DNA of 64,000 nucleotides from Gallalistipes aquisgranensis. GTDB taxonomy: Bacteria > Bacteroidota > Bacteroidia > Bacteroidales > Rikenellaceae. The stretch is taken from positions 62,001 to 126,000 of the forward strand of contig NZ_JADCJY010000002.1 of assembly GCF_014982715.1 (NCBI RefSeq). The letters run 5' to 3'. The position numbers and the translations under genes were made by a program. Under the pieces are notes generated by a model, which was not told where the DNA came from, ran no database searches, and worked only from the letters and a program-made list of their open reading frames with translations. The number at the start of each line of letters is the position of its first letter. The stretch's first letter is position 1. This document shows, one piece after another, positions 43,003-52,367 of the stretch.

Positions 43003-43587
43003 TTACTGCTGGAACGCCTTGTGGACATTCTTGAGCTGGAAAGCGAAGACGGCCGCCGAAATTCCCGCCATGAGGAAGGAGAGACCGACCCAGATCACCA
43101 CGGCCTGCGCCCCGAACACGACGGGCTGGAACAGGATGGCCAGCGAACAGAGCAACAGCAGCACACCCGTGACGATCGTCCACACGGAGCCGGGCACCTG
43201 CATCGAATTCATGTCACCGCCCAGACCGATCAGCGTAAAGCTGCGGAACAGCAGCCAGAATCCCAGAAAAACGGGAAGCGCCGCCGCCGACAGGGCTACA
43301 TTGAAGATCAGCAGCAGACCGAGCACCGCTTCGATGATTCCGGCCGCCAGCAGCCAGCCCCGTCCCGTGACCAGATGATTGTTGGAGACCGAGAGCACGA
43401 TCTCGAAAATCCCGGAAAAGAGAATCACGAAACCGAACAGGACGGACATGCCGAGATAACTCGCCGCCGGATAGGCGAAAATGACGATTCCCACGATAAA
43501 GAGCGCGATCCCGAGCAGCAGCATCAGCCACCAGTAGCGAACGGCCTCTTTCGATTTTTCCCATCGGGAGACAAAATAACTGTTCAT
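43003..43587 (-). CDS. DUF308 (HdeD-like) membrane protein, paralogue
   Basis: A 194-residue protein with six helices and the same hairpin pattern as the facing gene: LGIALFIVGIVIFAYPAASY, LGMSVLFGFVILFSGIFEIV, VLGLLLIFNVALS and ILFQPVVFGAQAVVIWVGLS. The soluble head MNSYFVSRWEKSKEAVRYWW is longer than in its partner. Function unknown; an inverted, duplicated arrangement is likely. Confidence 0.85.
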   Translation of the reverse strand: MNSYFVSRWEKSKEAVRYWWLMLLLGIALFIVGIVIFAYPAASYLGMSVLFGFVILFSGIFEIVLSVSNNHLVTGRGWLLAAGIIEAVLGLLLIFNVALSAAALPVFLGFWLLFRSFTLIGLGGDMNSMQVPGSVWTIVTGVLLLLCSLAILFQPVVFGAQAVVIWVGLSFLMAGISAAVFAFQLKNVHKAFQQ

Positions 43588-43861
43588 AATTTCACAATTT
43601 TAAAAATCAATCTATTCCCTCTTACCGCAAAAACCGGGCTAAACCGTATGCCGGTCCGGAACGTGTGCGGAAAAACGGACGATCTGTCACCCGGAGGCAG
43701 ACGTCCGGACAGAACCGGAACCGTCTTCCGCCGAAAGTGACGGCATGTCGCCTCCCCATCACACGGAGAGACCTTTCCCGGAAAAATCCGGCAGAACACA
43801 ACAGATTGGCACTAAAGATGTTTCTATATCCGGCAGAAACGAACACAAAAAAACGAACCGC
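43588..43861. other. Intergenic region before the aldolase gene
   Basis: This 274-base gap contains the divergent control regions of the DUF308 gene and the aldolase. I see no exact TAnnTTTG box, no RNA element and no gene. TTGGCAC at 43805-43811 superficially resembles half of a sigma-54 site but lacks the GC partner at the right distance. Confidence 0.5.
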
Positions 43862-44920
43862 ATGAAAACGAAAGACATCAAAGAACTGCTGGGAGCCGAC
43901 CGGGAATATTACCTGGGACATACCTGCAAGACGATCGACAAATCGCTGATCCACGCTCCCTCGCCACAGACTGTCGACGAGCTGTGGGTCCCCACCGACC
44001 GCAGTATTCCCGCGCTCGTGTCCCTGCGCCGCATCCTCGACCACGGGCGGCTGGGCGGAACGGGATATGTCTCGATCCTGCCCGTCGATCAGGGCATCGA
44101 ACACACGGCAGGCGCCTCGTTCGCGCCCAATCCTCTCTATTTCGACCCGGAAAACATCGTCCGGCTGGCCATCGAGGGCGGATGCAACGCCGTCGCCTCG
44201 ACGTTCGGCGTACTGGGCGCGGTCGCCCGCCGCTACGCCCACAAAATCCCCTTCATCGTCAAGATCAACCACAACGAGCTGCTGAGCTATCCCAACCGCT
44301 ACGACCAGATCCTCTTCGGCACGGTGGACGAAGCATGGAACATGGGTGCCGCCGCCATCGGGGCCACCATCTACTTCGGGTCGGCCGAGAGCCGCCGGCA
44401 GATCGTCGAGATTTCGGAAGCATTCGCCTACGCCCACGAGCGGGGCATGGCCACAATCCTCTGGTGCTACCTGCGTAACGCCGATTTCAAAAAGGACGGG
44501 GTGGACTACCACGCCGCTGCCGATCTGACGGGGCAGGCCGACCATCTGGGCGCCACGATCCAGGCCGACATCGTCAAGCAGAAACTGCCCGAAGGCAACG
44601 GGGGATTTACCGCCCTGCACTTCGGCAAGACGGACGACCGCATGTATACCGCGCTGGCATCGCCGCATCCGATCGACCTGTGCCGCTACCAGGTGGCCAA
44701 CGGCTACATGGGGCGCGTGGGTCTCATCAACTCGGGCGGCGAATCGCACGGAGCATCCGACCTGAAGGATGCCGTCGTCACGGCCATTGTCAACAAACGG
44801 GCCGGCGGCATGGGCCTTATCAGCGGCCGCAAGGCTTTCCAGAAACCGATGAAAGAGGGAATCGAACTGCTCAACGCCATCCAGGACGTCTACCTCGACC
44901 CGGAAATCACTCTGGCCTGA
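43862..44920 (+). CDS. fbaB: Class I fructose-bisphosphate aldolase (FbaB/DhnA type)
   Basis: A 352-residue aldolase that interconverts fructose 1,6-bisphosphate with dihydroxyacetone phosphate and glyceraldehyde 3-phosphate. DhnA-type features: [47 protein letters not shown] (with the region of the Schiff-base lysine downstream) and [13 protein letters not shown] take the ATG at 43862 ([10 protein letters not shown]); an earlier in-frame start lacks family similarity. D-lactate dehydrogenase and phosphoglycerate mutase follow on the same strand. Confidence 0.93.
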   Translation: MKTKDIKELLGADREYYLGHTCKTIDKSLIHAPSPQTVDELWVPTDRSIPALVSLRRILDHGRLGGTGYVSILPVDQGIEHTAGASFAPNPLYFDPENIVRLAIEGGCNAVASTFGVLGAVARRYAHKIPFIVKINHNELLSYPNRYDQILFGTVDEAWNMGAAAIGATIYFGSAESRRQIVEISEAFAYAHERGMATILWCYLRNADFKKDGVDYHAAADLTGQADHLGATIQADIVKQKLPEGNGGFTALHFGKTDDRMYTALASPHPIDLCRYQVANGYMGRVGLINSGGESHGASDLKDAVVTAIVNKRAGGMGLISGRKAFQKPMKEGIELLNAIQDVYLDPEITLA

Positions 44921-45048
44921 CCCGGAAGACCGGACAGGCAGGGCCAGTGTAAAAAATCGTAAAAATTTATCCCGTGCATATTACTTTCAGCAACCGACAC
45001 GTTATCATATCGAACCCGTCCTTCGGGCCGGCCCAAATGCGAACCGAC

Positions 45049-46056
45049 ATGAAAATCGCCTTTTTCGGAACCAAGCCCTACGACCGCGAATCGTTCGACG
45101 CCGTCAACCAGGAATACGAATTCGACATCCACTACCACAAAAGCCACCTCAACGCGGACAGCGCCATCCTGGCCCGCGGCGACGAGGCGGCCTGCATCTT
45201 CGTGAACGACACGGCCGATGCCGGAGCGATCCGGGCGCTGGCCGACCAGGGTGTCCGGCTGCTGGCCCTGCGATGCGCCGGGTTCAACAACGTAGACCTG
45301 CAGGCAGCCGCAGAAAACGGCCTGACCGTGGTCCGTGTACCCGCTTACTCGCCCCATGCCGTAGCGGAGCACGCCGTGGCCCTGATGCTGTCGCTGAACC
45401 GCAAGATACACCGGGCCTACTGGCGCACGCGGGACGGCAACTTCTCGCTGCACGGGCTGCTCGGGTTCGACCTGTACGGCCGCACGGCGGGAATCGTCGG
45501 CACGGGCCGGATCGCCCGGGTGCTGATCCGCATTCTGCAGGGTTTCGGCATGAACGTCATCGCCTACGACCCCTATCCCGATGCGGAATACGCCCTCAAC
45601 AACCACGTGCTGTACACCTCCCTCGACGATCTCTACCGCCGCTCGGACATCATCTCGCTCCATTGTCCGCTGACGGAATCGACCCGTTACATGATTAACG
45701 AGCGGTCGATCGCCCGGATGAAGGACGGCGTGATTCTCATCAATACCGGTCGGGGCCGGCTGATCCACACCCCGGCCCTGATCGAAGGGCTGAAGGAGAA
45801 GAAGATCGGGGCGGCCGGGCTCGACGTCTACGAGGAAGAGGCCGAATACTTCTACGAAGACCAGTCGGACAAGATCATCGACGACGACGTACTGGCGCGG
45901 CTTCTCTCGTTCAACAACGTGATCGTGACCTCCCACCAGGGTTTCTTCACGGCCGAAGCGCTGCACAACATCGCGCGGACGACCCTCCGGAACGTGGCGG
46001 ATTTCGCCGCCGGGAAACCGCTGGAAAACGAAGTGAAACGCAACGAAAAACCATAG
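45049..46056 (+). CDS. ldhA: D-lactate dehydrogenase (2-hydroxyacid dehydrogenase)
   Basis: A 335-residue NAD-dependent enzyme reducing pyruvate to D-lactate. The N-terminus [17 protein letters not shown] is the LdhA signature. The nucleotide-binding motif is [11 protein letters not shown] near residue 150; the catalytic Arg is in [10 protein letters not shown], the Glu in AGLDVYEEE and the His in [10 protein letters not shown]. The start at 45049 is set by this family N-terminus. The gene precedes gpmA by four bases, so these two are likely one transcript. Confidence 0.95.
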   Translation: MKIAFFGTKPYDRESFDAVNQEYEFDIHYHKSHLNADSAILARGDEAACIFVNDTADAGAIRALADQGVRLLALRCAGFNNVDLQAAAENGLTVVRVPAYSPHAVAEHAVALMLSLNRKIHRAYWRTRDGNFSLHGLLGFDLYGRTAGIVGTGRIARVLIRILQGFGMNVIAYDPYPDAEYALNNHVLYTSLDDLYRRSDIISLHCPLTESTRYMINERSIARMKDGVILINTGRGRLIHTPALIEGLKEKKIGAAGLDVYEEEAEYFYEDQSDKIIDDDVLARLLSFNNVIVTSHQGFFTAEALHNIARTTLRNVADFAAGKPLENEVKRNEKP

Positions 46057-46060
46057 AAAG

Positions 46061-46810
46061 ATGAAAAAGATCGTACTACTCAGACACGGACAGAGCCAGT
46101 GGAACCTCGAGAACCGCTTTACGGGATGGACCGACGTGGACCTGACCGAACAGGGCGTGAAAGAGGCGCTCCGGGCAGGCGACCTGATGCAGGAGGCGGG
46201 CCTCGTCTTCGACAGGGCTTTCACCTCCTATCTCAAGCGCGCCGTGAAGACCCTCGACAACGTGCTCGACCGGATGAACCTCGACTGGATTCCGGTCGAA
46301 AAGGACTGGAGGCTCAACGAAAAGCACTACGGAGCCCTGCAAGGACTGAACAAGGCCGAAACCGCAGCCGAATACGGCGATGAACAAGTGCTCCTGTGGC
46401 GCCGCAGCTACGACATTCCAGCTCCGGCCCTCGGCGGGGACGATCCGCGCAATCCCCGGTTCGACATCCGGTACCGGAACGTCCCGCCCGGAGAACTTCC
46501 CCTGACGGAATCGCTCAAGGAGACGATCAAACGGTGTCTTCCCTACTGGAAGGAGACGATCCTCCCCTCGCTGCGAACGGCCGACCAATTGCTGGTGGTC
46601 GCCCACGGCAACAGCCTGCGGGGCATTATCAAGCATCTGAAACAGATATCCGACCACGACATCGTGAGTCTGAATCTGCCTACGGCGGTCCCTTACGTCT
46701 TCGAATTCGACGACGACCTGCGACCGGTCAAGGACTATTTTCTGGGCGACCCGGAAGAGATACGCAAACTGATGGAAGCCGTGGCCAACCAGGCCAAGGG
46801 TAGCAAATAG
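46061..46810 (+). CDS. gpmA: 2,3-bisphosphoglycerate-dependent phosphoglycerate mutase
   Basis: A 249-residue glycolytic enzyme moving phosphate between C2 and C3 of phosphoglycerate. The phosphohistidine motif [10 protein letters not shown] places His9 as the phospho-acceptor, [12 protein letters not shown] follows, and VAHGNSLRG contains the second catalytic His182. The length fits GpmA. Four bases separate it from ldhA, and a strong terminator follows. Confidence 0.96.
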   Translation: MKKIVLLRHGQSQWNLENRFTGWTDVDLTEQGVKEALRAGDLMQEAGLVFDRAFTSYLKRAVKTLDNVLDRMNLDWIPVEKDWRLNEKHYGALQGLNKAETAAEYGDEQVLLWRRSYDIPAPALGGDDPRNPRFDIRYRNVPPGELPLTESLKETIKRCLPYWKETILPSLRTADQLLVVAHGNSLRGIIKHLKQISDHDIVSLNLPTAVPYVFEFDDDLRPVKDYFLGDPEEIRKLMEAVANQAKGSK

Positions 46811-46828
46811 CCCCTGCTGCCATAAGAA

Positions 46829-46854
46829 AAGGCGCTCCGATGGAGCGCCTTTTT
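46829..46854 (+). terminator. Rho-independent terminator after gpmA
   Basis: GGCGCTCC (46831-46838) and GGAGCGCC (46842-46849) form an eight-pair stem with a 3-base loop, extended by flanking A/T pairs and T5. Confidence 0.9.
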
Positions 46855-47035
46855 CCGTTCCGGGCAACCGGTCTTTCTCCCCGCCGGGGACATTCCCTCA
46901 GGAGACAAGGCGGGTTATTATGGCAAATAACTACATCCCTCTCTCAGCCGGCTCCTGCCGAAACGACACCCGGACAGGGAAAAACGGTTTCCGGACACGG
47001 ATCATACCTACCCGACCGAACAGCGGACAAGGCGG

Positions 47036-48289
47036 CTATCTGGCCAGCCAGGTCGCCTCGAACTGCTTCGTACTGTAAACTCCCGCACAGAACGGTACGG
47101 GGGTCTTATTGGCTTTGTCGTACTCGGCCAATTCGCAGGTAGAAGCATCGTAGGAGGCGAGTACATTGCCCTGAATGGGCACGATCAGACGATTCGTCCA
47201 CGGATCGACAGCCATATAACCCATCAGCCCGTTGACATTTTCCGTCGTCTCCGAAATACTCGTTTTCGTCAGGGTGCCCGTCGTATAATCATAACGGCAG
47301 AAACTGTCCGTTGCATAATAATCATCGTCGTATCCCCCCGAGAAATAGAGAGCATCCTCTGTAAGACTGGCGCACATGGAAACATTGGGTGTATAGGTCA
47401 TAACCGGGAAGTACACATCTATCTCCTTCTCGGACAGTATATTTCCGGAATGATCCATCTTGACGATTTTGGATTTGGAAGTGTAGGTATAAGTGGCGGT
47501 CCACCCCGAACCTGACACCTCGAAAGTACCGGAAACAGCCAGATACAGGTTCGCATCCCGGCCTTTGACCACATCCTTCACCTGGCGGCCTTCGAAAGTG
47601 ATCCGTTTGACGACCCGATCCGTCGCCGGGTCAATAATCACGAGGCTCTCCCCGCACGAGGCATACACATAGCCACGGCTGACGAGCATGCGGGCCTTGG
47701 CCGCCCCCGATTTGGAGAATTCCCCGTAGGTTCCCTCAATATCGGAAGAAGCCATCTTTTTGGTTTTCAGATCGAACACCCGGATTCCCGAATGTGTTTC
47801 CATATCGGAGACGGCATACTGGATGTATATCTTATCGTTCACCACCGCGATATGCTGAGGATGATTGTCCAGCGCACCCAGATTGACCGTTTCGATAACG
47901 TCTTCGATTTTCAGCGTCTCCGCATTCAGAATCACGATCTGGCCGTCCCCGCCGTTATCGGTTCCTTTCTGGGAGACCAGATACATCCTGCCATCATAGA
48001 TATACATATCTTCAAGATAGCTCCCCGCTTTGTGTCCCGGATTCGATTTCTCGTAAATATCCCCATCGGTCGCAAAGGTGGGGAACGCCGTGGAGTTCGG
48101 TGCGATGAAATACATCTCCCCGTTCTGGGAGGCATTGGCATTTCCCTCCATCAGGACATACACCCCCTCTTTCACGGGTTTTTCCGGCTCTTCCTCCGGC
48201 CATTCGGTCCCGTGCTTTTCACATCCTGCCACCGACACAAGAACGGCAGCCATCAAACAAAATCTGCTAAAAAAGTCCAGTTTCTTCAT
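47036..48289 (-). CDS. btuG: BtuG-like cobalamin-associated beta-propeller lipoprotein (DUF5074/YncE-like)
   Basis: A 417-residue lipoprotein (MKKLDFFSRFCLMAAVLVSV then AGC, Cys23). The mature part consists of repeating strands such as IVILNAETLKIEDVI, YVYASCGESLVIIDPATD and DALYFSGGYDDDYYATDS, as expected for a seven-bladed propeller of the YncE/DUF5074 type. In Bacteroides such proteins (BtuG) sit on the cell surface, bind vitamin B12 very tightly and hand it to BtuB. A cobalamin riboswitch lies just upstream, which strongly supports this assignment. No btuB, btuF or corrinoid gene is adjacent, so this is a stand-alone unit. The exact ligand range is unproven. Confidence 0.85.
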   Translation of the reverse strand: MKKLDFFSRFCLMAAVLVSVAGCEKHGTEWPEEEPEKPVKEGVYVLMEGNANASQNGEMYFIAPNSTAFPTFATDGDIYEKSNPGHKAGSYLEDMYIYDGRMYLVSQKGTDNGGDGQIVILNAETLKIEDVIETVNLGALDNHPQHIAVVNDKIYIQYAVSDMETHSGIRVFDLKTKKMASSDIEGTYGEFSKSGAAKARMLVSRGYVYASCGESLVIIDPATDRVVKRITFEGRQVKDVVKGRDANLYLAVSGTFEVSGSGWTATYTYTSKSKIVKMDHSGNILSEKEIDVYFPVMTYTPNVSMCASLTEDALYFSGGYDDDYYATDSFCRYDYTTGTLTKTSISETTENVNGLMGYMAVDPWTNRLIVPIQGNVLASYDASTCELAEYDKANKTPVPFCAGVYSTKQFEATWLAR

Positions 48290-48416
48290 CGCGTATCGAA
48301 ATTTGGTTTACGTCCTTATCAAACCGGATTTCACAATACACGACGAATCGTTCAGACAAATGCGGCGGCAGAAGCGGCCGATTCCATCCCATTCTCCGTA
48401 GGAATGTAAAATCCTC

Positions 48417-48593
48417 GATACCGGCAGGTCTTCTGACTCGTCTCGCTTCCAGGGCCTTCCCGGCAAAAACCAGTGGCTGTATTCCTGAAAGCACATCCCG
48501 GAGACGACCTCCGGGCGAGACTCACAGCAGCGGGAACTGTCGCCGACTTTCACGGCGTTCCCTTTTAATCCCCTTGTTACGGGAACCGATACG
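48417..48593 (-). ncRNA. Cobalamin (B12) riboswitch
   Basis: On the minus strand the element contains the diagnostic B12 box: AGTCAGAAGACCTGCCGG (plus-strand 48421-48438), preceded by the GAAGCGAGACG region, the GCCACTGG loop segment (48473-48480), the CAGTTCCCGCTGCTGTGAG core and a 5' stem starting GGTTCCCGT. Size is about 177 bases, typical. The coding start at 48289 is about 125 bases further, leaving room for an expression platform; I saw no clear terminator, so control could be translational. Transcription should begin at its 5' edge. Confidence 0.95.
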
Positions 48594-48598
48594 GAGTG

Positions 48599-48629
48599 CA
48601 AAAATGGAGTTTTTATTTCAATTTGCAAA
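48599..48629 (-). promoter_or_regulatory. Promoter for the cobalamin-riboswitch transcript
   Basis: On the minus strand TTTG (48626-48629) is followed after 19 bases by CATTTTTG (48599-48606), one base from TAnnTTTG. A start near 48593 coincides with the 5' end of the riboswitch. Confidence 0.55.
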
Positions 48630-48651
48630 AAACCGGGCCGTTTTTTTCGGA

Positions 48652-49248
48652 TCAGAGCTTCTTTTCCACCAGCATCCGGATGAACCCGGCCGTCTCCTCC
48701 ATGCCCAGCAGGGACGAGTCGATCGAGAAGTGGTAGGAAGCCGCATCGCCCCACTTCTTGTCCGTGTAAAAATCATAATAGGCGGCCCGGCTCTTGTCTG
48801 TCTTGGCAATCAGTTCGGCGGCCTGGCGCTCCGGCAGCCCGTTCCGCTGCATGACCGTGGCCACGCGCACCTCCGTCGGAGCGTGCACGAACACGCTGAA
48901 ACAGAGCGGGTGGTCGCGCAGGATATAATCCGCACACCGGCCGACGATCACGCACGACTCGCGTTCGGCCACCCGGCGGATCGTCTCCGACTGGAAACGG
49001 AAGATGTTCTCGTTGGAGAGAATGCCGTCGTATCCGAAACCCATAGAAAGCGCATGCATGAAGGTCGTCGGGGCCCGTTCGTCCGCCCGGTCGAAAAATT
49101 CGCTGCAAAGTCCGCTCTCGCGGGCGGCCTCCTTCATCAGTTCCTTGTCGTAATAGGTGATCCCCAGCATTTCGGCCAGACGCCGGCCGATCACGCGGCC
49201 GCCGCTTCCGAACTGGCGACCCACGGTAATGACGAATTTCTGATCCAT
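48652..49248 (-). CDS. Cytidylate kinase-like family protein
   Basis: A 198-residue P-loop NTPase of the Cytidylate_kin2 type. The N-terminal ITVGRQFGSGGRVIGRRLAE contains a Walker A-like GRQFGSGG; YYDKELMKEAARESG, CVIVGRCADYIL and the YDFYTDKKWGDAASYHFSID block are characteristic. Such proteins are widespread and their substrate is unsettled; a true cytidylate kinase (cmk) is a different family. It ends 59 bases before the cobalamin-riboswitch region, in the same orientation, and starts 22 bases after the MATE gene. Confidence 0.9.
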   Translation of the reverse strand: MDQKFVITVGRQFGSGGRVIGRRLAEMLGITYYDKELMKEAARESGLCSEFFDRADERAPTTFMHALSMGFGYDGILSNENIFRFQSETIRRVAERESCVIVGRCADYILRDHPLCFSVFVHAPTEVRVATVMQRNGLPERQAAELIAKTDKSRAAYYDFYTDKKWGDAASYHFSIDSSLLGMEETAGFIRMLVEKKL

Positions 49249-49270
49249 AACTTCTGTTTTAGAGGGTATT

Positions 49271-50632
49271 CTATAATTGCAGGGCCTCCTCCTCGCGGAA
49301 CTTCTTCATCTGGCGGGTCAGCAAAACCGCGGCCAGAATCACGGCCATCGTATCGGCGATCGGCATGCTCACCCAAACCCCGAGGCTGCCCAGATGCGAG
49401 GGCAGGATCGCCAGCAGCGGAATCAGGAAAAGCATCTGACGGGTCAGCGACAGGAAAATGGCCTTCTGCGCCTTGCCGATCGACTGGAAGAAACTGGAGG
49501 TCACGATCTGGAACCCGACCAGCGGAAAGACGATCGTCACCACCTTCAACCCCTGTTCGGCCACGGCCAGCAGCTCCTCGTTGGTGGTGAAGAGCATCGA
49601 AATCTGCACGGGGAAGATATGGCTCAACAGAAATCCGGCCGTCGTCACACAGGTAGCCACCAGAATACCTTGCCGCAGGGTCCGCTTCACACGGTCGTAC
49701 TTGCGGGCCCCGTAGTTGTACCCAACGATCGGCTGCATGCCCAGGTTCAGACCGGCCACGACCATCACGAACAGGAGCACCACGCGGTTGACGATGCCGT
49801 AGGCCCCGATATAGAGGTCGCCGCCGTTGTTCTTCAGCGCATTGTTGATGAAGATCACCACGATGCTGGCGCACACGTTGAGCAGGAACGGCGCCAGGCC
49901 GATCGACAGAATACCCCGAACGATCTTCGCTTTCAGCCGGAAAATGCTGCGCTGGAAATGGATGAAACTCTTCCGGCAGGAGAAATGGTGCAGTTCGATG
50001 CTCATGGCCACGGTCTGGGCGATCACGGTGGCCGTGGCCGATCCCTGGATACCCCACCCGAAGCCGAAGATCAGCAGGGGATTGAAGATGCAGTTGCAGA
50101 CCACGGCGGTCAGCATGACGAACATCGCCTTGGTCGGATAGCCCGAAGCGCGGAGCATGTCGTTCAGTCCGAGGTAGATGTGCGTTACGACGTTTCCGGC
50201 CAGGATGATCCGCATGAAATCGCGGGCATAGGGGATGGTCACTTCGCTGGCCCCGAAAAAGTAGAGGATCGGGTCGAGGAACGTGAGGGTCACGGCCGTA
50301 AAGGAGAGACCGACGATCGTGTTGAGCAGCACCACGTTGCCCAGAATGGAATGGGCACTTTTCATATCGTTCTGTCCCAATTTGATGGACATCAGCGACG
50401 AGGCTCCGATACCCACCATCGAGCCGAAGGCCGAAGCGAGGTTCATCAAGGGCAGGGCGATGGCCAGCCCCGCGATTCCCAGCGGACCGACACCGTGACC
50501 GATGAAAATGCTGTCGATAATGTTATAGAGCGATGCGGAGGTCATCGCAATGATGGCGGGGATGGCGTAATGCAGCAACAGTTTCGAAATTTTCTCCGTA
50601 CCCAATACTAACGGGCTGTTTTCATTCGGCAT
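49271..50632 (-). CDS. MATE family efflux transporter (second)
   Basis: A 453-residue, 12-helix exporter. The N-terminus has IPAIIAMTSASLYNIIDSIF and GVGPLGIAGLAIALPLMN, the pattern of the DinF/NorM-like group of MATE proteins; the repeat begins again near residue 235. It differs clearly from the MATE protein at 26.4-27.8 kb, so it is not a recent duplicate. It is followed after 22 bases by the cytidylate-kinase-like gene. Confidence 0.92.
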   Translation of the reverse strand: MPNENSPLVLGTEKISKLLLHYAIPAIIAMTSASLYNIIDSIFIGHGVGPLGIAGLAIALPLMNLASAFGSMVGIGASSLMSIKLGQNDMKSAHSILGNVVLLNTIVGLSFTAVTLTFLDPILYFFGASEVTIPYARDFMRIILAGNVVTHIYLGLNDMLRASGYPTKAMFVMLTAVVCNCIFNPLLIFGFGWGIQGSATATVIAQTVAMSIELHHFSCRKSFIHFQRSIFRLKAKIVRGILSIGLAPFLLNVCASIVVIFINNALKNNGGDLYIGAYGIVNRVVLLFVMVVAGLNLGMQPIVGYNYGARKYDRVKRTLRQGILVATCVTTAGFLLSHIFPVQISMLFTTNEELLAVAEQGLKVVTIVFPLVGFQIVTSSFFQSIGKAQKAIFLSLTRQMLFLIPLLAILPSHLGSLGVWVSMPIADTMAVILAAVLLTRQMKKFREEEALQL

Positions 50633-50667
50633 AGATCTTTTCTCTTATATTCTCGCCGCAAAGTTCG

Positions 50668-50675
50668 CAAAAATA
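50668..50675 (-). promoter_or_regulatory. Promoter -7 box for the second MATE gene
   Basis: TATTTTTG on the minus strand, exact TAnnTTTG match, 35 bases before the ATG. Confidence 0.6.
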
Positions 50676-50720
50676 GGCGGGAATCCGAAAAACGGCCTTC
50701 CATAATTTTTCCGGAATCGC

Positions 50721-50728
50721 TATTTTTG
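50721..50728 (+). promoter_or_regulatory. Promoter -7 box for the AlkD-like gene
   Basis: TATTTTTG, exact TAnnTTTG match; 72 bases before the ATG at 50801. It is back to back with the MATE promoter, in a shared 170-base control region. Confidence 0.6.
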
Positions 50729-50800
50729 CCTTCCATACACCGGAGTGCCCGATCCCCTAACGACGGAAAGCCACATCCCCTCCGGAAAACAAAAAATGAC

Positions 50801-51493
50801 ATGACGGCATCCGAAACCTCCGCCCGGCAGATCGTCGGCAGACTCCTGGCTCTGGCCGATCCGGCCGCAGCCCGAAAGATGAAACGCTACGCCATTTCCA
50901 CCGAACACGCGCTCGGTATTCCGATTCCCGTGCTGCGCTCCATCGCCCGCGAATACCGCCCCGACCACCCCCTGGCACTGGCCCTGTGGAACGAACCGTG
51001 GCACGAATGCCGCCTGCTCGCCCCGATGGTGGCCGACCCGTCCCTCACGACACCGGAGTTGATCGACTCATGGAGTGCCGGTTTCGACTCGTGGGACATC
51101 TGCGACCAGTGCTGCACGAATCTGTTCCGCCACACACCCCATGCGTTCGGCAAGATCGCCGAGTACGCACCCCGGCCGGAGGAGTTCGTCCGCCGCACGG
51201 CCTTCTCCCTCATCGCCACCCTCGCCGTCGGCGACAAAAAAGCGCCGGACGAAAAATTCCTCCCCCTGTTCGGCCTGATCGAGACCTTCTCGACCGATCC
51301 GCGCAATTTTGTAAAAAAAGCGGTGAACTGGGCACTCCGCCAGACCGGAAAACGCAACCGGAGGCTCCACGGACCGGCACTGGAACTGAGCCGTCGCCTC
51401 TCCCTCTCGTCCGATGCCACGGCCCGCTGGATCGGGCGCGACGCGCTCCGGGAACTCTCCGATCCGAAGATCATCGCCCGCATCAAACCCTAA
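50801..51493 (+). CDS. DNA alkylation repair protein (AlkD-like)
   Basis: A 230-residue, all-helical HEAT-repeat protein. Recognisable parts: GIPIPVLRSIAREYRPDH near residue 38, EPWHECRLLAPMVADPSLTT, WDICDQCC near residue 104 and FVKKAVNWALRQTGKRNRRL near 172. AlkD glycosylases excise bulky N3/N7-alkylpurines without base flipping. I use the ATG at 50801; an earlier in-frame start falls next to the promoter. The Asp/Trp/Arg residues of the active site seem present but were not aligned. Confidence 0.85.
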   Translation: MTASETSARQIVGRLLALADPAAARKMKRYAISTEHALGIPIPVLRSIAREYRPDHPLALALWNEPWHECRLLAPMVADPSLTTPELIDSWSAGFDSWDICDQCCTNLFRHTPHAFGKIAEYAPRPEEFVRRTAFSLIATLAVGDKKAPDEKFLPLFGLIETFSTDPRNFVKKAVNWALRQTGKRNRRLHGPALELSRRLSLSSDATARWIGRDALRELSDPKIIARIKP

Positions 51494-51612
51494 ACCGCGC
51501 ACCGGGAAAAACGCCGGGGGGCGGAACGCTTCCCCGCCGACCATCCCGGCAATCCCCGCTCCACAGGCCCGGCCGGAAGAAACGGCCGCACAAAGGTTCC
51601 AGCCGCCCGCAT

Positions 51613-51653
51613 CAAAAAGGCACTCCCCCGCCACAGACGATGCGGCAGGGGAG
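51613..51653 (-). terminator. Terminator of the histidine operon
   Basis: On the minus strand CTCCCC (51648-51653) with GGGGGAG (51623-51629), plus GCC/GGC inside, form a stem followed by TGCC and five T (51614-51618). Confidence 0.6.
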
Positions 51654-51705
51654 GAATATAATCCGTACGGGACAGTTTCCCGGAAAGGCGACAGGCTGCG
51701 GCCCT

Positions 51706-52347
51706 CTATTTGTGCCGGCGCTCCAGCTCCTTCTCCAGGTCGGCGATGGAACACCCGGTGGCTTCGAGCAGCACCAGCAGGTGATAGACCAGGTCCGAGG
51801 CTTCGTAGATCATGTCGGCCTTGTTCCGGGCCACCGCTTCGATCACCGTCTCCACGGCCTCCTCGCCCACCTTCTGCGCGATCTTGTTCACCCCGCGCTG
51901 GAAAAGTTTCGTGGTGTAGGAGCCCTCCGGCATGTCCCGGTGGCGCTGGCGGATCACCCGCTCCAACTGCCGGATGAAGCCTTCGGTACAGGGAACCCGC
52001 TCCCCTGCCTCGACACGGGCCCTCGTCTCCCGGTCGGCGAAACAGCTCACAGTACCCGTGTGACAGGTAGGTCCGTGGGGTACGACCCGGATCAGCAACG
52101 TGTCGGCATCGCAGTCCGCCGCAACGGAAACCACGTCGAGATAGTTTCCGCTGGTCTCGCCCTTCGTCCAGAGCCGGCCCTTCGTCCGGCTGTAAAAAGT
52201 CACGCGGCCCTCGGCCTGCGTCTTTTCGAGTGCCTCCCGGTTCATATAGCCCAACATCAGCACGGCCAGCGTGGCATCGTCCTGGATGATGACCGGAATC
52301 AGTCCGTCGCCGCACTTGGCGGCATTCAGTTCTTCGAATCTTATCAT
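51706..52347 (-). CDS. hisIE: Bifunctional phosphoribosyl-AMP cyclohydrolase/phosphoribosyl-ATP pyrophosphatase
   Basis: Catalyses steps 2 and 3 of histidine synthesis. The N-terminal HisI domain (about 1-115) includes LMLGYMNREALEKT, FYSRTKGRLWTKGETSGN, the metal ligands of CDADT and CHTGTVSCF; the C-terminal HisE domain includes RHRDMPEGSYTTKLF, KVGEEAVETVIEA and a DLVYHLLVLL helix. Start: the ATG at 52347 fits family N-termini (MIRFEELN). An ATG at 52371 overlapping the hisF stop (ATGA) is an alternative that would add eight residues and couple translation. It is the last gene of the his operon. Confidence 0.95.
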   Translation of the reverse strand: MIRFEELNAAKCGDGLIPVIIQDDATLAVLMLGYMNREALEKTQAEGRVTFYSRTKGRLWTKGETSGNYLDVVSVAADCDADTLLIRVVPHGPTCHTGTVSCFADRETRARVEAGERVPCTEGFIRQLERVIRQRHRDMPEGSYTTKLFQRGVNKIAQKVGEEAVETVIEAVARNKADMIYEASDLVYHLLVLLEATGCSIADLEKELERRHK

Positions 52348-52367
52348 GTTCGTTCGGTTTGATTGTA

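Noticed and set aside
43805-43823. TTGGCAC-like half of a sigma-54 promoter before the aldolase
   Set aside because: The GC element that should lie 10 bases after GG is absent, and no enhancer-binding regulator is nearby.
46855-47035. Possible small gene or RNA between gpmA and the BtuG-like gene
   Set aside because: No start with a coding pattern, no structured element and no promoter box could be supported; it appears to be only the convergent 3' spacer.
48308-48754. A 148-codon minus-strand frame running through the cobalamin riboswitch
   Set aside because: The bases are fully explained by conserved riboswitch RNA and the end of the kinase-like gene; the peptide has no family.
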